From assembly GCA_903772945.1 (NCBI GenBank), contig CAICTM010000140.1:44596-108595 (forward strand): a DNA stretch of 64,000 nucleotides, given 5' to 3'. A model generated the notes under the pieces. The model searched no databases, was not told the origin of the DNA, and was given only the letters and a program-made list of their open reading frames with translations. The position numbers and the translations under genes were made by a program. This DNA is from Seminavis robusta. Taxonomy: Eukaryota; Bacillariophyta; Bacillariophyceae; Naviculales; Naviculaceae. Below, in pieces: positions 22,140 through 31,375 of this stretch. The stretch's first letter is position 1. Each line of letters starts with the position of its first letter.

Positions 22140-22828
22140 TGGGCCTCGATTTCAAAACTAGAGCCCTTTGCTTTCAGCTATCTATCTACCCAAGGCAGCA
22201 GACAGCTCCTCCAATGAGTTCCCGACAGGCATACTTCCTTCTCCTTTGGCAGAAGATAATAGATGGAGCTCATATGCATGCCTGTCCGTATTGACGGAGT
22301 ACCATAGGAAAACCCAAAATTGCCTCCGGTGACGGTGCCTCGAACGTAAGCTAAAGGAGGAAGAAGGATTCGAATTCGAATGATGAATCGAAATCTACTG
22401 GTGCCTCCGCAATCAAACAAATCATGTAACTGAAGCATATAGAATACAGGACATTTCATGTCTGTAGTCGCGTCAAAAATGTTTCCTTTCCTTTCAGGCC
22501 CAGCCACAGCCACAGAGCAAGCTAGCCAGTGCAATCAAATGCAGACGGGCCATCGCAACAATAAAGCTTATCTCCAGCGCAGACAATGGGTCCTTCTGGA
22601 ATGTATCCATAGTTACTTCGGGATTGGCTGCAGAGACTCGATGGTGAAGAAATGAAGATTTTCTAGTAAATTTTACGGGATCTGCGTGAATATCTTTTAG
22701 TTATGTATACATGTAACAGCCAGTTGTACCGAAGATATCTATCGAACGTACTTGTGAAAGGAGCCTTCACTGAGACTGCTTGACCTTCTCTGGACACCGC
22801 TCGAGCTACGTACTTGCTAGGGGAACAC
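22140..22828. other. Spacer with decayed receptor-tail repeat
   Basis: No gene. At about 22745-22800 the minus strand still reads SLSEGSFHKYVR after QRRSS, matching the RSVQGRSN...SGGSFHKYT unit of the adjacent receptor tail although it lies beyond the receptor stop codon. The repeat array therefore once extended further. Confidence 0.5.
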
Positions 22829-24070
22829 CTACCAATCAACCCCGGCTGGCTCATTGCCGAACGCTTCCTTATCAATCCCATCGTTAGTCACTGGCAATAC
22901 CATCTTGGGGGGCATGTCCCGATTAACTCCAGGAAGCACAATACGGAACGCTTCCTTATCAATCTCATCGTTAGTCACTGGCAACAGCATCTTGGGGAAC
23001 GACTTCCGATCAACCCCAGCTGGCTCGTTCCCGGATGTTTCGTTATCAATCACATCGGAAGTCACCGGCAATACCATCTTGAGGGACACATTCTGATCAA
23101 CCCCAGTCGGCTCATTGTCGAACGCTTCCTTATCAATCCCATCGTTAGTNNNNNNNNNNNNCAATACTGAACGCTTCCTTATCAATCTCATCGTTAGTCA
23201 CTGGCAACAGCATCTTGGGGAACGACTTCCGATCAACCCCAGCTGGCTCACTCCCGGATGTTTCCTTATCAATCACATCGTAAGTCACCGGCAATACCAT
23301 CTTGAGGGACACATCCTGATCAACCCCAGTCGGCTCATTGTTGAACAACTCGTTATCAATCTCACCGCTACTCACTGGCAATACCATCTTAGCGTCTTCT
23401 TGTTCCTCCCTAGGTGCAGCTGTCTGGCAAGTTTCATCCTTGAGGTGCATAGCAAAGTGCTGAGTATACTTGTGAAACCAGCCTTCATTGAGTTTTTTGT
23501 TTGACCTTCCCAGGACACTTCTCAAGCTGCGAGTATACTTGTGAAATGAGCCTCCACTGAGACTGTTTGGCCTTCCCTGAACACTTCTCAAGCTGCTTGG
23601 TGGTGTGGGGACCACATCCTGATCAACCACAACTTGCTCATTGTGGAATGACTCGTTATCAATCTCATCGATAGTCAGTGGCAATACCATCTTAGAGCTG
23701 TCTTGTTCCTCCCAACTCGTAGCTGTCCGAGACGTTTCGTCATTCTGGTTCATAGCAAAGTGAGGAGTGTACGTGTGAAACGAGTCTCCACTGAGGTGTT
23801 TGTTGGACCTTCCCTGAACACTTCTCAAGCTGTGCTGAGTGTGCTTGTGGAATGAGCCTCCAGTGAGACTGTGGGTGCTTCCCTGAACACTTTTCGAGCT
23901 GCTTGGTGGCTTGGGGACCACATCCTGATCAACCCCAACTCGCTCATTGTCGAGCGCTTCCATATCAAGCTCATCGATAGTCTCTGGCAATATCATCTTA
24001 GTGCTGTCTTGTTCCTCCCTACATGTAGCTGTCCGACACGTTTCGTCATTGCCGTTCATGGCAAAATTCT
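22829..24070 (-). repeat. Coding tandem repeats of the receptor tail
   Basis: There are two nested periods. Nearer the membrane, superunits of about 100 residues contain FAMN.NDET.RTA, EEQDS.KM.LP.TIDEID and one or two SVQGRSN.LSGGSFHKYT blocks. Nearer the C-terminus the 29-residue block KMVLPVTNDEIDKEAFGNEPAGVDRKSFP (87 nt) is amplified at least six times with little divergence. High similarity between neighbours suggests recent unequal exchange. Confidence 0.85.
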
Positions 24071-25269
24071 CCGACACGCTGCTTTTCGTCCTTGCTGTTT
24101 CCCTCAAGGGGTTTTTGGCTCGGCGTCTTTGGCAACGACCCGTCCATTGCTTGACAAAGTGCAAACATTCCCCTGGTTTGGAAAGTTTTTCATATCTTGA
24201 GGGCAAAAAGATAAAGACATTGAAGACTCCCATGAGCGGTCCAAAGAATTTGGCCAGGAAGCACAAGACAAAGAAAGTGCGCGCATTTTCGGGAATTGGG
24301 GGAGCTTTGTACAAGCTAGCAATCGCACTCCATATAAAAGCGAGAAAGAAACTTCCAATATACAGGAGACCCTGTTTCGCAGTTGCCTTTGTCATTGTCA
24401 GTTGGGCGGCGGCGTTAGTCGATCCCCGAACAGCGTAGCGGCTCAACCGTCTTTCGGCAGTCCACACGTGGACGGTGATGAGGACCATGCTGACGGTAAT
24501 GGCCAGGAAGGGGAATGCAAAGAAGATCATAACGCCAGCGATCTTGGGGGGGTCAAACCCTTCCCCTCGAAGGCAGTCTATCTCTTTGTCGTCAGCACAT
24601 TTCGGCGGAGCTAGAAGAAGGATGGCAAAGAGCAACGCAAACAAATTGAGGTCAGCGACGACGAATACATCTGTCTGAACTATACGGCATCTGTGGAAAG
24701 AGACTGCACACATTTTGGGACTTACAATCTATATAAAAACAATACCCACTCAAGCCGAATAGGGGGTTGATGTTCTCCTGTGCAATGCCAGCAACTGCGA
24801 AAGACATGGGCAAGAAGATGGCAATGACATGAAAGAATGGCTCCATCCATTTTGCCAAAAAATCCTCTGTGGCTTGAAACTTGACAACCAGAGCATGATA
24901 CATGGCCAGAAAGGCATTGTACATCATATCACAGCACAACATTATCAAAAAAAAGCCTGCAATGTTGCAAGTGGTCACATTGCCTTGCTCGTTGAACGCT
25001 AGATGGCTTCCCTTGGGCACTGCCCACGACCCGAACGAGAACAAACCTAAAGAACAAATTGCATCCATTGTGCTCAAACCCAACATCAAGCGGTAGTACA
25101 CGCTCTTGCGCAGCTGTTGTCGATCATGTAGAATCACGTAGATGATGGTCAGGGAACCAAACACCGAGGGCAGAGTGACAAAGTAAGTCACATAAGCCAA
25201 TGCCATCTTTTGGCTATCTGAGTAAAGGTCAAGGGGTGGTGGGTTCATAGTGCCACCGGTACTGTTCAT
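22829..25269 (-). CDS. Seven-helix GPCR-like receptor with repeat-rich tail
   Basis: Exon 1 (25269-24726) starts MNSTGGTMNPPP and holds five membrane helices (YVTYFVTLPSVFGSLTIIYV through FFHVIAIFLPMSFAVAG). A 55-nt intron (24725-24671) is removed. Exon 2 (from 24670) gives two or three more helices (LFALLFAILLLA, IFFAFPFLAITVSMVLITVHV, LYIGSFFLAFIWSAIASLY, FGPLMGVFNVFIFLPSRYE). The layout fits the class of protist/slime-mould cAMP-receptor-like or rhodopsin-like receptors, which signal through G proteins or calcium; the ligand is unknown. The cytoplasmic tail contains about 100-residue units (FAMNxxDETxRTA...GSFHKYT) and then 29-residue units (KMVLPVTNDxIDKE...NEPAGVD). A 12-N gap lies inside the repeats, so tail length and frame there are uncertain. 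Confidence 0.75.
23150..23161. other. Assembly gap (12 Ns)
   Basis: The Ns lie within the near-identical 87-nt repeats, where short reads collapse. The true copy number is unknown and the Ns are probably a placeholder length. Confidence 0.98.
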
Positions 25270-27280
25270 GATGTCGTTGTCAGTTATTGTGGTGGATATT
25301 TGATGGTTGCATTATTGCTCTCTGTGTGAGCTCTGTGTGCATGTGATGGTGGTTTGTGATTTGTGGTTTGTGCTAGAGTGGTCGCGTTTCGATGAGGAGT
25401 TGGTGTGTGGACTAAACCAGGGCTATGCCCTCTCTTGAAGCCCTCGGACAGGTACCGGTTGGTACGGTACCATATGGTGAGGCACAAGCAGTCCGATTTT
25501 TTAAAAAGTTTGAAACCCTTGTTTTAAGTTTTAAGGACCCACTCCCCACAGTGCAGCAGCAACCAGAACAAAGCGCACTATGCATAATTGAAAGTTCTAA
25601 CCACCAGATAGATTTTTTTCTGTGTGAGCTCTACCGTAGCAACTGTACCAGTACTGTTTGTAGAGAGAAATAAATACTAAATAGAGCCGCGGTTTGTTAA
25701 TAAGTCGGGTTTCGAGGAGGTGCTCGAGACATAAAGTGTGCGTCTATAGGAATGTACCGGTACCCCGTAGGCTCTCCACATGTACTAGAGTAGCGTTCTG
25801 GTGTACTGTAGTATAATCTTCATTCACGCTCCTTTGGCTCTCTTTCCTTAATAAGCCCAAACCACTCTACCGATGCTAGTACTCGATGCACAATAGCCCT
25901 TTACGGTAGTACCACTGAAAGGGCCGGAAATCACGATTTTATGAATCCAACCAAATTGATCAATTCGAAACCTAAATATAAAATCGAAACCTAAATATGA
26001 AATTGAAACCTAATTACTATGGTAATTAACTAGTAAAATCAAGCCGAAACCAAAATATACTGTATAAGATCCAAACCCAATTATAAAACCAAACCTGAAT
26101 ATAAAATCGAAACAAAGGTATAAATCGGATTTTGGTGTAAATCACCATTTCGGGCCCTTTACGGTAGTACCACTGTACCAGAATGTCATTGCCTACGGAG
26201 CCAACTTTAAGAGTCCCAAGCTGTCCCACTACCGGTACAATACAAAGCTTTGTGCAATGGGTTCTCATTTCACCTTGTTCTAGACTACTAATACATCCAT
26301 GTCATGTAGCGCAGAGGGACTAGTACCGTAGTAGCTCCGTAGTAGAAGATCGAAACAGCAGTCGCGGTAAGGGTGGGTACACTTACTTTGTACTGTACAT
26401 GAGCTGTGGCGTCGTCGGTGGTTTAGATTTTGGGAAGACACGTTTTCAAAGGATAAAGGTCAGGGATCTCGGCAACTCAGAGATCTCGCGAGCTCCACAA
26501 AAATCCACGACACCATCCACAGATTATTCTAAAGGAACTCGATAATGAATGAACCTTGCATGTGAAGTTCAGGGTTTGAAAATGGATTTGAAGTCTAAAA
26601 GAGTCCTCAGCCATGGCAGTCAAATTGCACGTTGAACCACACACATGAGGTCTCCTCATAGCATTGATCGATCGGCCTTGGTGGAATCGATCAATCGCAT
26701 GAGGAAAGCATATGATACAGTATGATCTTATCAAGCTTGTTAGTGGCTGCATTATATTTTAGAAGTTGCAAAACTGTCTTGGCTACTATTCTACTGTAGC
26801 TAGCTTTTATGCATAGCGATGCCAGACAGACAGGGCCCAACAAAAAATTCAGATGAGAATCTTGAATTGAAGAACCCCATGCACATTCACATCCCAGAGT
26901 ACATGTAGCAGCGGTAGACTAGTCTACGCTGCTCGCGCTGAAACTTGAAAGTATTTGACGACTTATGCCCAAGATGCCAGTAGAGCTGTGTAAATACGCA
27001 AAATCTTGGCCAAATCTTCGGTACCGGTACAACCGCAGACCGTGATGCCACGGAGAATGGGGCCTTGCTTCCGCTGCGGACTGTTCTAACTGTAGATTGG
27101 ATTCTTTTTAGAAGTTTTAGTTTTTTAACTAAGAAAGCCCATGGCCATGGCCATCGACAATGTCTTTTTCCACAAAGCCACTGCTGCAAGATCTGAAAAA
27201 AGACCAAGAGTCCTACGGCGAACGCTTCGTCGAGCTCTTGTTGTGCTATCTGGATTATAGTACAGTCCGATACGGCAGCC
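25270..27280. other. Divergent intergenic region between receptor and kinase
   Basis: No gene is supported. Its one clear structure is the TIR element at 25918-26160. Ser/Thr kinase transcription would start to its right and receptor transcription to its left, so both promoters probably lie here. Confidence 0.5.
25918..26160. mobile_element. Small TIR element (MITE-like), 243 bp
   Basis: The left end AAAGGGCCGGAAATCACGAT and the reverse complement of the right end AAAGGGCCCGAAATGGTGAT match over 22 bp with four mismatches. The 15-bp ACGGTAGTACCACTG lies immediately outside both ends (25903-25917 and 26161-26175). With the outer GCCCTTT the direct repeat is 22 bp, 25896-25917 and 26154-26175. 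The interior is AT-rich, with a 19-bp tandem CGAAACCTAAATATAAAAT unit. No coding capacity. Confidence 0.65.
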
Positions 27281-28999
27281 ATGACAATGTCAGCCTCTTC
27301 TTCCACCACTCCAAGCTCCACTTTCTCGCCAGAAGATGAAGAAGCCTTTACCAATTGGTCCTTTTCACCCCACGAATTCATCATGGGGCACAACCGAGAG
27401 GCATCATCCTGTTTCGAAGACAACTACGAAATGGGAGCATTAGTCGGCGAAGGAGGCTTTGGCAAAGTCTACAGTTGTATCCATAAGGCGACCGGTCAAG
27501 AACGGGCCGTCAAAGTAGTACACATGAACAACAGCATGAAGCAGAAAGCCGTCAAACGAGAATTCAAGTTGTTGGCGCAATTGGATCATCCCAATTTGAT
27601 CAAAACATATGAATTGTTGCATGATAACAACAACGAGAACAACTATTGCATTGTGACGGACTTGTACCAAGGCGGAGACTTGTTTGAGCGTGTCCATGTT
27701 CACGGACATTTGCAAGAAGCAGAGGTTGCAGTGGTGATGCAACGATTGCTCTGTGCCATTCATGCCTGTCACCAACAGCAGATTGCCCATCGAGATGTCA
27801 AATTGGAAAATGTCTTGGTTCCACAAGGACAAGGCGACTATTCCAACCTCAAACTGATTGACTTTGGATTGGCCAAAGAATGGAATGAGAAAAATGACCA
27901 CAAACAACTGCTACAACCATTTGACGACAGTATTGGCAGTCCTTCGTACATTTCTCCACAAATCATTGAAGGACAGTACAGTTACAAATGCGACATTTGG
28001 GCGTTGGGAGTCATTGCCTATGTACTCTTGTGTGGCGAACTGCCCTTTGGACCGGCCACCGATCCACAACAGACCATTCGCAACATTACGAATAGTGGAG
28101 ACAGTATTTCCTTTGATCGCCCACCGTTTTATGACGTGAATCCCTCTTGTCTTTCATTTGTACGGCAACTCTTGACTCATAGAGAAGACGAACGACCGGA
28201 TGCCATTCAAGCTTTGCAGCATCCGTGGCTATTGCAATTGCAATTATTGCAGCCACCACCCATCATGATCCAATCCAAGCAACAACGCAACAGCATGATG
28301 ACACTCGAAAAGGACATGCAAAAAGTCCTCAAAGCACTGCAACGATTTCGCAGTCATCATTGCAAATGGAAACAGGCCGTGGCAGCATTGTTGGCAGCTC
28401 AGTTTCTGTCACAAAATGAACGAACCGACACGGTCTTTCGGGCACTCGATCCATCTGGCAATGGACACGTGCAACTACAAGATCTTCACAAAGCATTTGC
28501 CATGTATTGTGGTGTCAATGGGACACTGGAGGATCTACAAGAACTGCTCCTGCCCATTACTACATGTACCAACTCGACGACGACAATGAGATATTCGGAA
28601 TTGTTGGCCATTTGTGCCTTGGAACAAGCGGCCAAACAACAACAAAAGAATTCTAGTAGTAAAAAGAAGAATCTTCTTCCAGCAGTCGGAGGAGGAGGAG
28701 AGTGTTGTTGTGTCGAAGCGGTCTATCGATATTTGGACCCGGATCACAAGGGGTATATTACCGCGCTCGATTTGCAGAGGGGGTTGCGATTGGAGCCAGA
28801 TACGTGGGCGGCCCACACGGGGACTCGCATGATGATTGCGCAAGTCAGCAGCAACAATAACAGTCAGGTCATTTCTCAAGAAATGTTCCAGCAGACCATG
28901 TTGGGCAAACGGGCTTCTTCCTCCATGAAATTATTGCCATCGTGGACCAAAAACATGGGCAAGTTTGTGGATGATCTATGGTCGACGAGCAAGCAATAA
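27281..28999 (+). CDS. CDPK-like Ser/Thr protein kinase with C-terminal EF-hands
   Basis: An intronless 572-residue frame from the ATG at 27281. The kinase domain covers about residues 50-250: glycine loop GEGGFGKV (56-63), Lys78, catalytic HRDVKLEN (170-177, D172), DFG at 194-196 and an activation-segment end GSPSYISPQII. A Lys-rich linker like a CDPK junction follows. Two EF-hand-like loops come next: DPSGNGHVQLQD (near residue 390) and DPDHKGYITALD (near 487). Both end in Asp rather than Glu, and the second has Lys at position 5, so calcium affinity may be low. The APE motif reads SPQ, which is unusual. In protists such kinases phosphorylate targets on calcium signals. No N-terminal myristoylation glycine is seen (MTMSA). 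Confidence 0.85.
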   Translation: MTMSASSSTTPSSTFSPEDEEAFTNWSFSPHEFIMGHNREASSCFEDNYEMGALVGEGGFGKVYSCIHKATGQERAVKVVHMNNSMKQKAVKREFKLLAQLDHPNLIKTYELLHDNNNENNYCIVTDLYQGGDLFERVHVHGHLQEAEVAVVMQRLLCAIHACHQQQIAHRDVKLENVLVPQGQGDYSNLKLIDFGLAKEWNEKNDHKQLLQPFDDSIGSPSYISPQIIEGQYSYKCDIWALGVIAYVLLCGELPFGPATDPQQTIRNITNSGDSISFDRPPFYDVNPSCLSFVRQLLTHREDERPDAIQALQHPWLLQLQLLQPPPIMIQSKQQRNSMMTLEKDMQKVLKALQRFRSHHCKWKQAVAALLAAQFLSQNERTDTVFRALDPSGNGHVQLQDLHKAFAMYCGVNGTLEDLQELLLPITTCTNSTTTMRYSELLAICALEQAAKQQQKNSSSKKKNLLPAVGGGGECCCVEAVYRYLDPDHKGYITALDLQRGLRLEPDTWAAHTGTRMMIAQVSSNNNSQVISQEMFQQTMLGKRASSSMKLLPSWTKNMGKFVDDLWSTSKQ

Positions 29000-29526
29000 T
29001 ACATAGAGAGGCGCACACACGGGCGGTTTCCACGAGATGCTGCATTCTATCACATATCATACATGCTCCTGTATATAGTGTACTGCACGGCACATCTGTT
29101 CGAACGTTCCAGCTTTGGAGGCTTCCTTGATTCACACCCCCATGCAAAACATCATGAAGATCGAGTTTGACTTTTTGATGCTCCTGTTGAAAGGATACCG
29201 TCAGAGGCGATTCTGCATGGTCGGTACAACAGTGAAAACTGTGATCCCTCGACCCTGCTACACTACTGCATGCTCGCGATGATAGGCTGGACGAAGGACG
29301 ATATATCAGAGCTCCTCCACAAAAAAATCTAGTATGAAGTAAAAGACCGAAATGGTTCACTGAGGACTCGGTTTTAGAGCAGTTTCACAATTCAATGATA
29401 GTGGGTATGGGATTCGTGTGGCTTGATCAAATTGCTATTCCTTATTGATCTACGTCCTCTAGTCTATAAGATCAAATCGTCTTTCTCGCCGTGCAGTCAA
29501 TTGTACACCTAGCTACTCAGTGCCAG
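29000..29526. other. Convergent spacer, nothing recognised
   Basis: The region lies between the kinase (plus) and the single-pass protein (minus). Open frames here have no protein-like conservation. No 3' exon for the 29527 gene could be found. Confidence 0.4.
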
Positions 29527-30804
29527 CTAGCTAGCACCAGTTAGTGCCAAACTTACTTGTGTGAGATTGGCAAATCGTCCGCCAATCGGGCGAACAACAT
29601 CGTCTCGAAAGTACTCCGCGTCGAATAAAAACTTCTCGTAAATGGATCCAAGAGGAGGCAAAGGGTCGAAAAAGACATGGCCGGCCAATGTTGAGATTTC
29701 AAATGAAGTGAACTCTTCGTGTGTATAGGCGACAATGGTCATGTTCAAATAGCTGGTTGGAAAGGCCATCTGCAGCAGTTCGTTGAAGTAGTCCACTTCA
29801 GCAATGAACAGGATGCTCGTCGCATTGCTATAGGAGCCCGTGACGTTGACCGTTGTGGAGGTGTCCTCGTCGGATGTCGCGTTATGCTTTTCCCAGACAA
29901 ACCAAGAGCCTACGTTGGACGATATATTGAGGTGTTTCAATGGTAGGAGCTTGTTCAACTGCAGGTGACGACCACGCAAGTGCTCTGGACCTTGAAGCAG
30001 ATGACGGCTGTTGCCAGAACCCAAGGCGTACCTGACTGAAACATTGAAGGTATGACTTGCCGGCATGGTAGTCGCTGGATCGTTCTTCGAAGGTGAGGCG
30101 GTTGGACTTGAATTGGCAAAAAAGTCGGATCTCCCACTTGCAGTTCTAATCATTGGTGGCTGATCAACATTGGAATTGCAGTATCCACTTCCACACATAG
30201 TGGCAGTCGCTGTCACGGCGACAAGAACCAACACGATTACAATTGCAAAGCAAAGCCGCCGTCCAACTTTTGTGCGCGTATCTGGAATACATTTGTCCCA
30301 AACGGTTTCTTCCATGACAACTGCATTGACGGGCTCAGGACCTGGTTCGACCAATTCAGCAGTGGCCATGAATGCTCCGTCTACGTTGGTCGTGACTGCT
30401 TCATCTCCATTGATGTTGGTGTTGTCGTCATCTTCGGATTGACCTTGCGTAGCGGACTGATCAGTTGTAGCGTCGGTGGCCGCTGCTGGGGTGGTCGTTG
30501 CATTTTCGATTGTCGCAGTTTCCATGTTGCAAAACGAATCGGGGTTTTCGATAACGGGTGGATCACACCGCTGTCGTCGAACAGGGTGTTCTGGATGACG
30601 TTGTGGTCGAGATAATACATGAACAGCACCTGGATGCAATGATGAACTTGTGGGGCCTGCGAAGGAACCTTTCAAATATTGCATGTCCTCTGGGAGCCAG
30701 TCGGGGTGTCTGTTGCGTCCGCCATTCTCACTTCCGGGCAGTTGGTTCTGGCTGATCGATGAGGCGACATCATTGGCTACAAAAGAAGACGTTGGGGGGT
30801 CCAT
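29527..30804 (-). CDS. Single-pass membrane protein of unknown function
   Basis: 425 residues from MDPPTSSFVAND. The N-terminal half is Ser/Thr/Ala/Asp-rich and would be cytoplasmic. One membrane helix lies at about 190-212 (LCFAIVIVLVLVAVTATATM) after a basic GRR. The outer part carries many N-glycosylation sites (NVS, NIS, NAT, NVT, NMT) and a folded-looking region ending FANLTQ. Near the end, CACAA|GTAAGT resembles a splice donor nine codons before the stop, so the gene may continue in an unseen exon. The layout resembles diatom receptor-like proteins with long acidic cytoplasmic starts, but no leucine-rich repeats are present. Confidence 0.6.
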   Translation of the reverse strand: MDPPTSSFVANDVASSISQNQLPGSENGGRNRHPDWLPEDMQYLKGSFAGPTSSSLHPGAVHVLSRPQRHPEHPVRRQRCDPPVIENPDSFCNMETATIENATTTPAAATDATTDQSATQGQSEDDDNTNINGDEAVTTNVDGAFMATAELVEPGPEPVNAVVMEETVWDKCIPDTRTKVGRRLCFAIVIVLVLVAVTATATMCGSGYCNSNVDQPPMIRTASGRSDFFANSSPTASPSKNDPATTMPASHTFNVSVRYALGSGNSRHLLQGPEHLRGRHLQLNKLLPLKHLNISSNVGSWFVWEKHNATSDEDTSTTVNVTGSYSNATSILFIAEVDYFNELLQMAFPTSYLNMTIVAYTHEEFTSFEISTLAGHVFFDPLPPLGSIYEKFLFDAEYFRDDVVRPIGGRFANLTQVSLALTGAS

Positions 30805-31375
30805 TGTCTCGACACGCAGCGGTTTCTTGTGTTTGCGTCGTGTTGTGTAAGCAATCCTGTGTGTTTTGTCGATTCAAAGCTTGGTCAGAAAATTGGTTTT
30901 CTCTCGAACTAGGACGTCAAAGCTCGAAGTCGCGTTAACTTTTTTGTGATCGGCTGCATTCTGAGCCCGAAGGCACTCAACTACACAAGTCTACCGAACT
31001 CGCTGACGGAACATGACAAACGCTCGCACAACCACACGATGGCAGCGGCGGTAAAGTGAGGGCAAACTGCTGCCGTGACTCGTGATCACCGACCGGCTGA
31101 AACGGTAACGCAATTTGAGCGTGGAAACCATGTCTCGGCACGATATAAAATGGAACCATATCGATTTCATACGGTAACGGTACCTGGGTATCGGTACCGG
31201 TAGAGGTGCTTACGTTGCGGACCTCCATGGTTACAACCACTGACGTTGATTGGGTACGTCGTACCAGTACCAGTACTGTACCAGTACTGTAGAGGTGCGG
31301 GCCCGGTGATGGCGACCTACGTACCGACACGACGCTCCAACCGTGAATGAAAACTCATTCAACCAAATGGTCGTT
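30805..31375. other. Spacer between two minus-strand genes
   Basis: No gene recognised. Palindromic GGTACC/CCGGTACC motifs cluster at 31180-31290. It would hold the promoter of the 29527-30804 gene. Confidence 0.4.

Noticed and set aside
22829-24070. CRISPR-like array in the 87-nt repeats
   Set aside because: The repeats are in frame, encode protein continuous with the seven-helix receptor and have no unique spacers.
28869-29360. 163-codon minus-strand frame as the missing 3' exon of the single-pass protein
   Set aside because: It overlaps the end of the kinase gene, is Cys/Ser-rich without pattern and has no fitting acceptor site.
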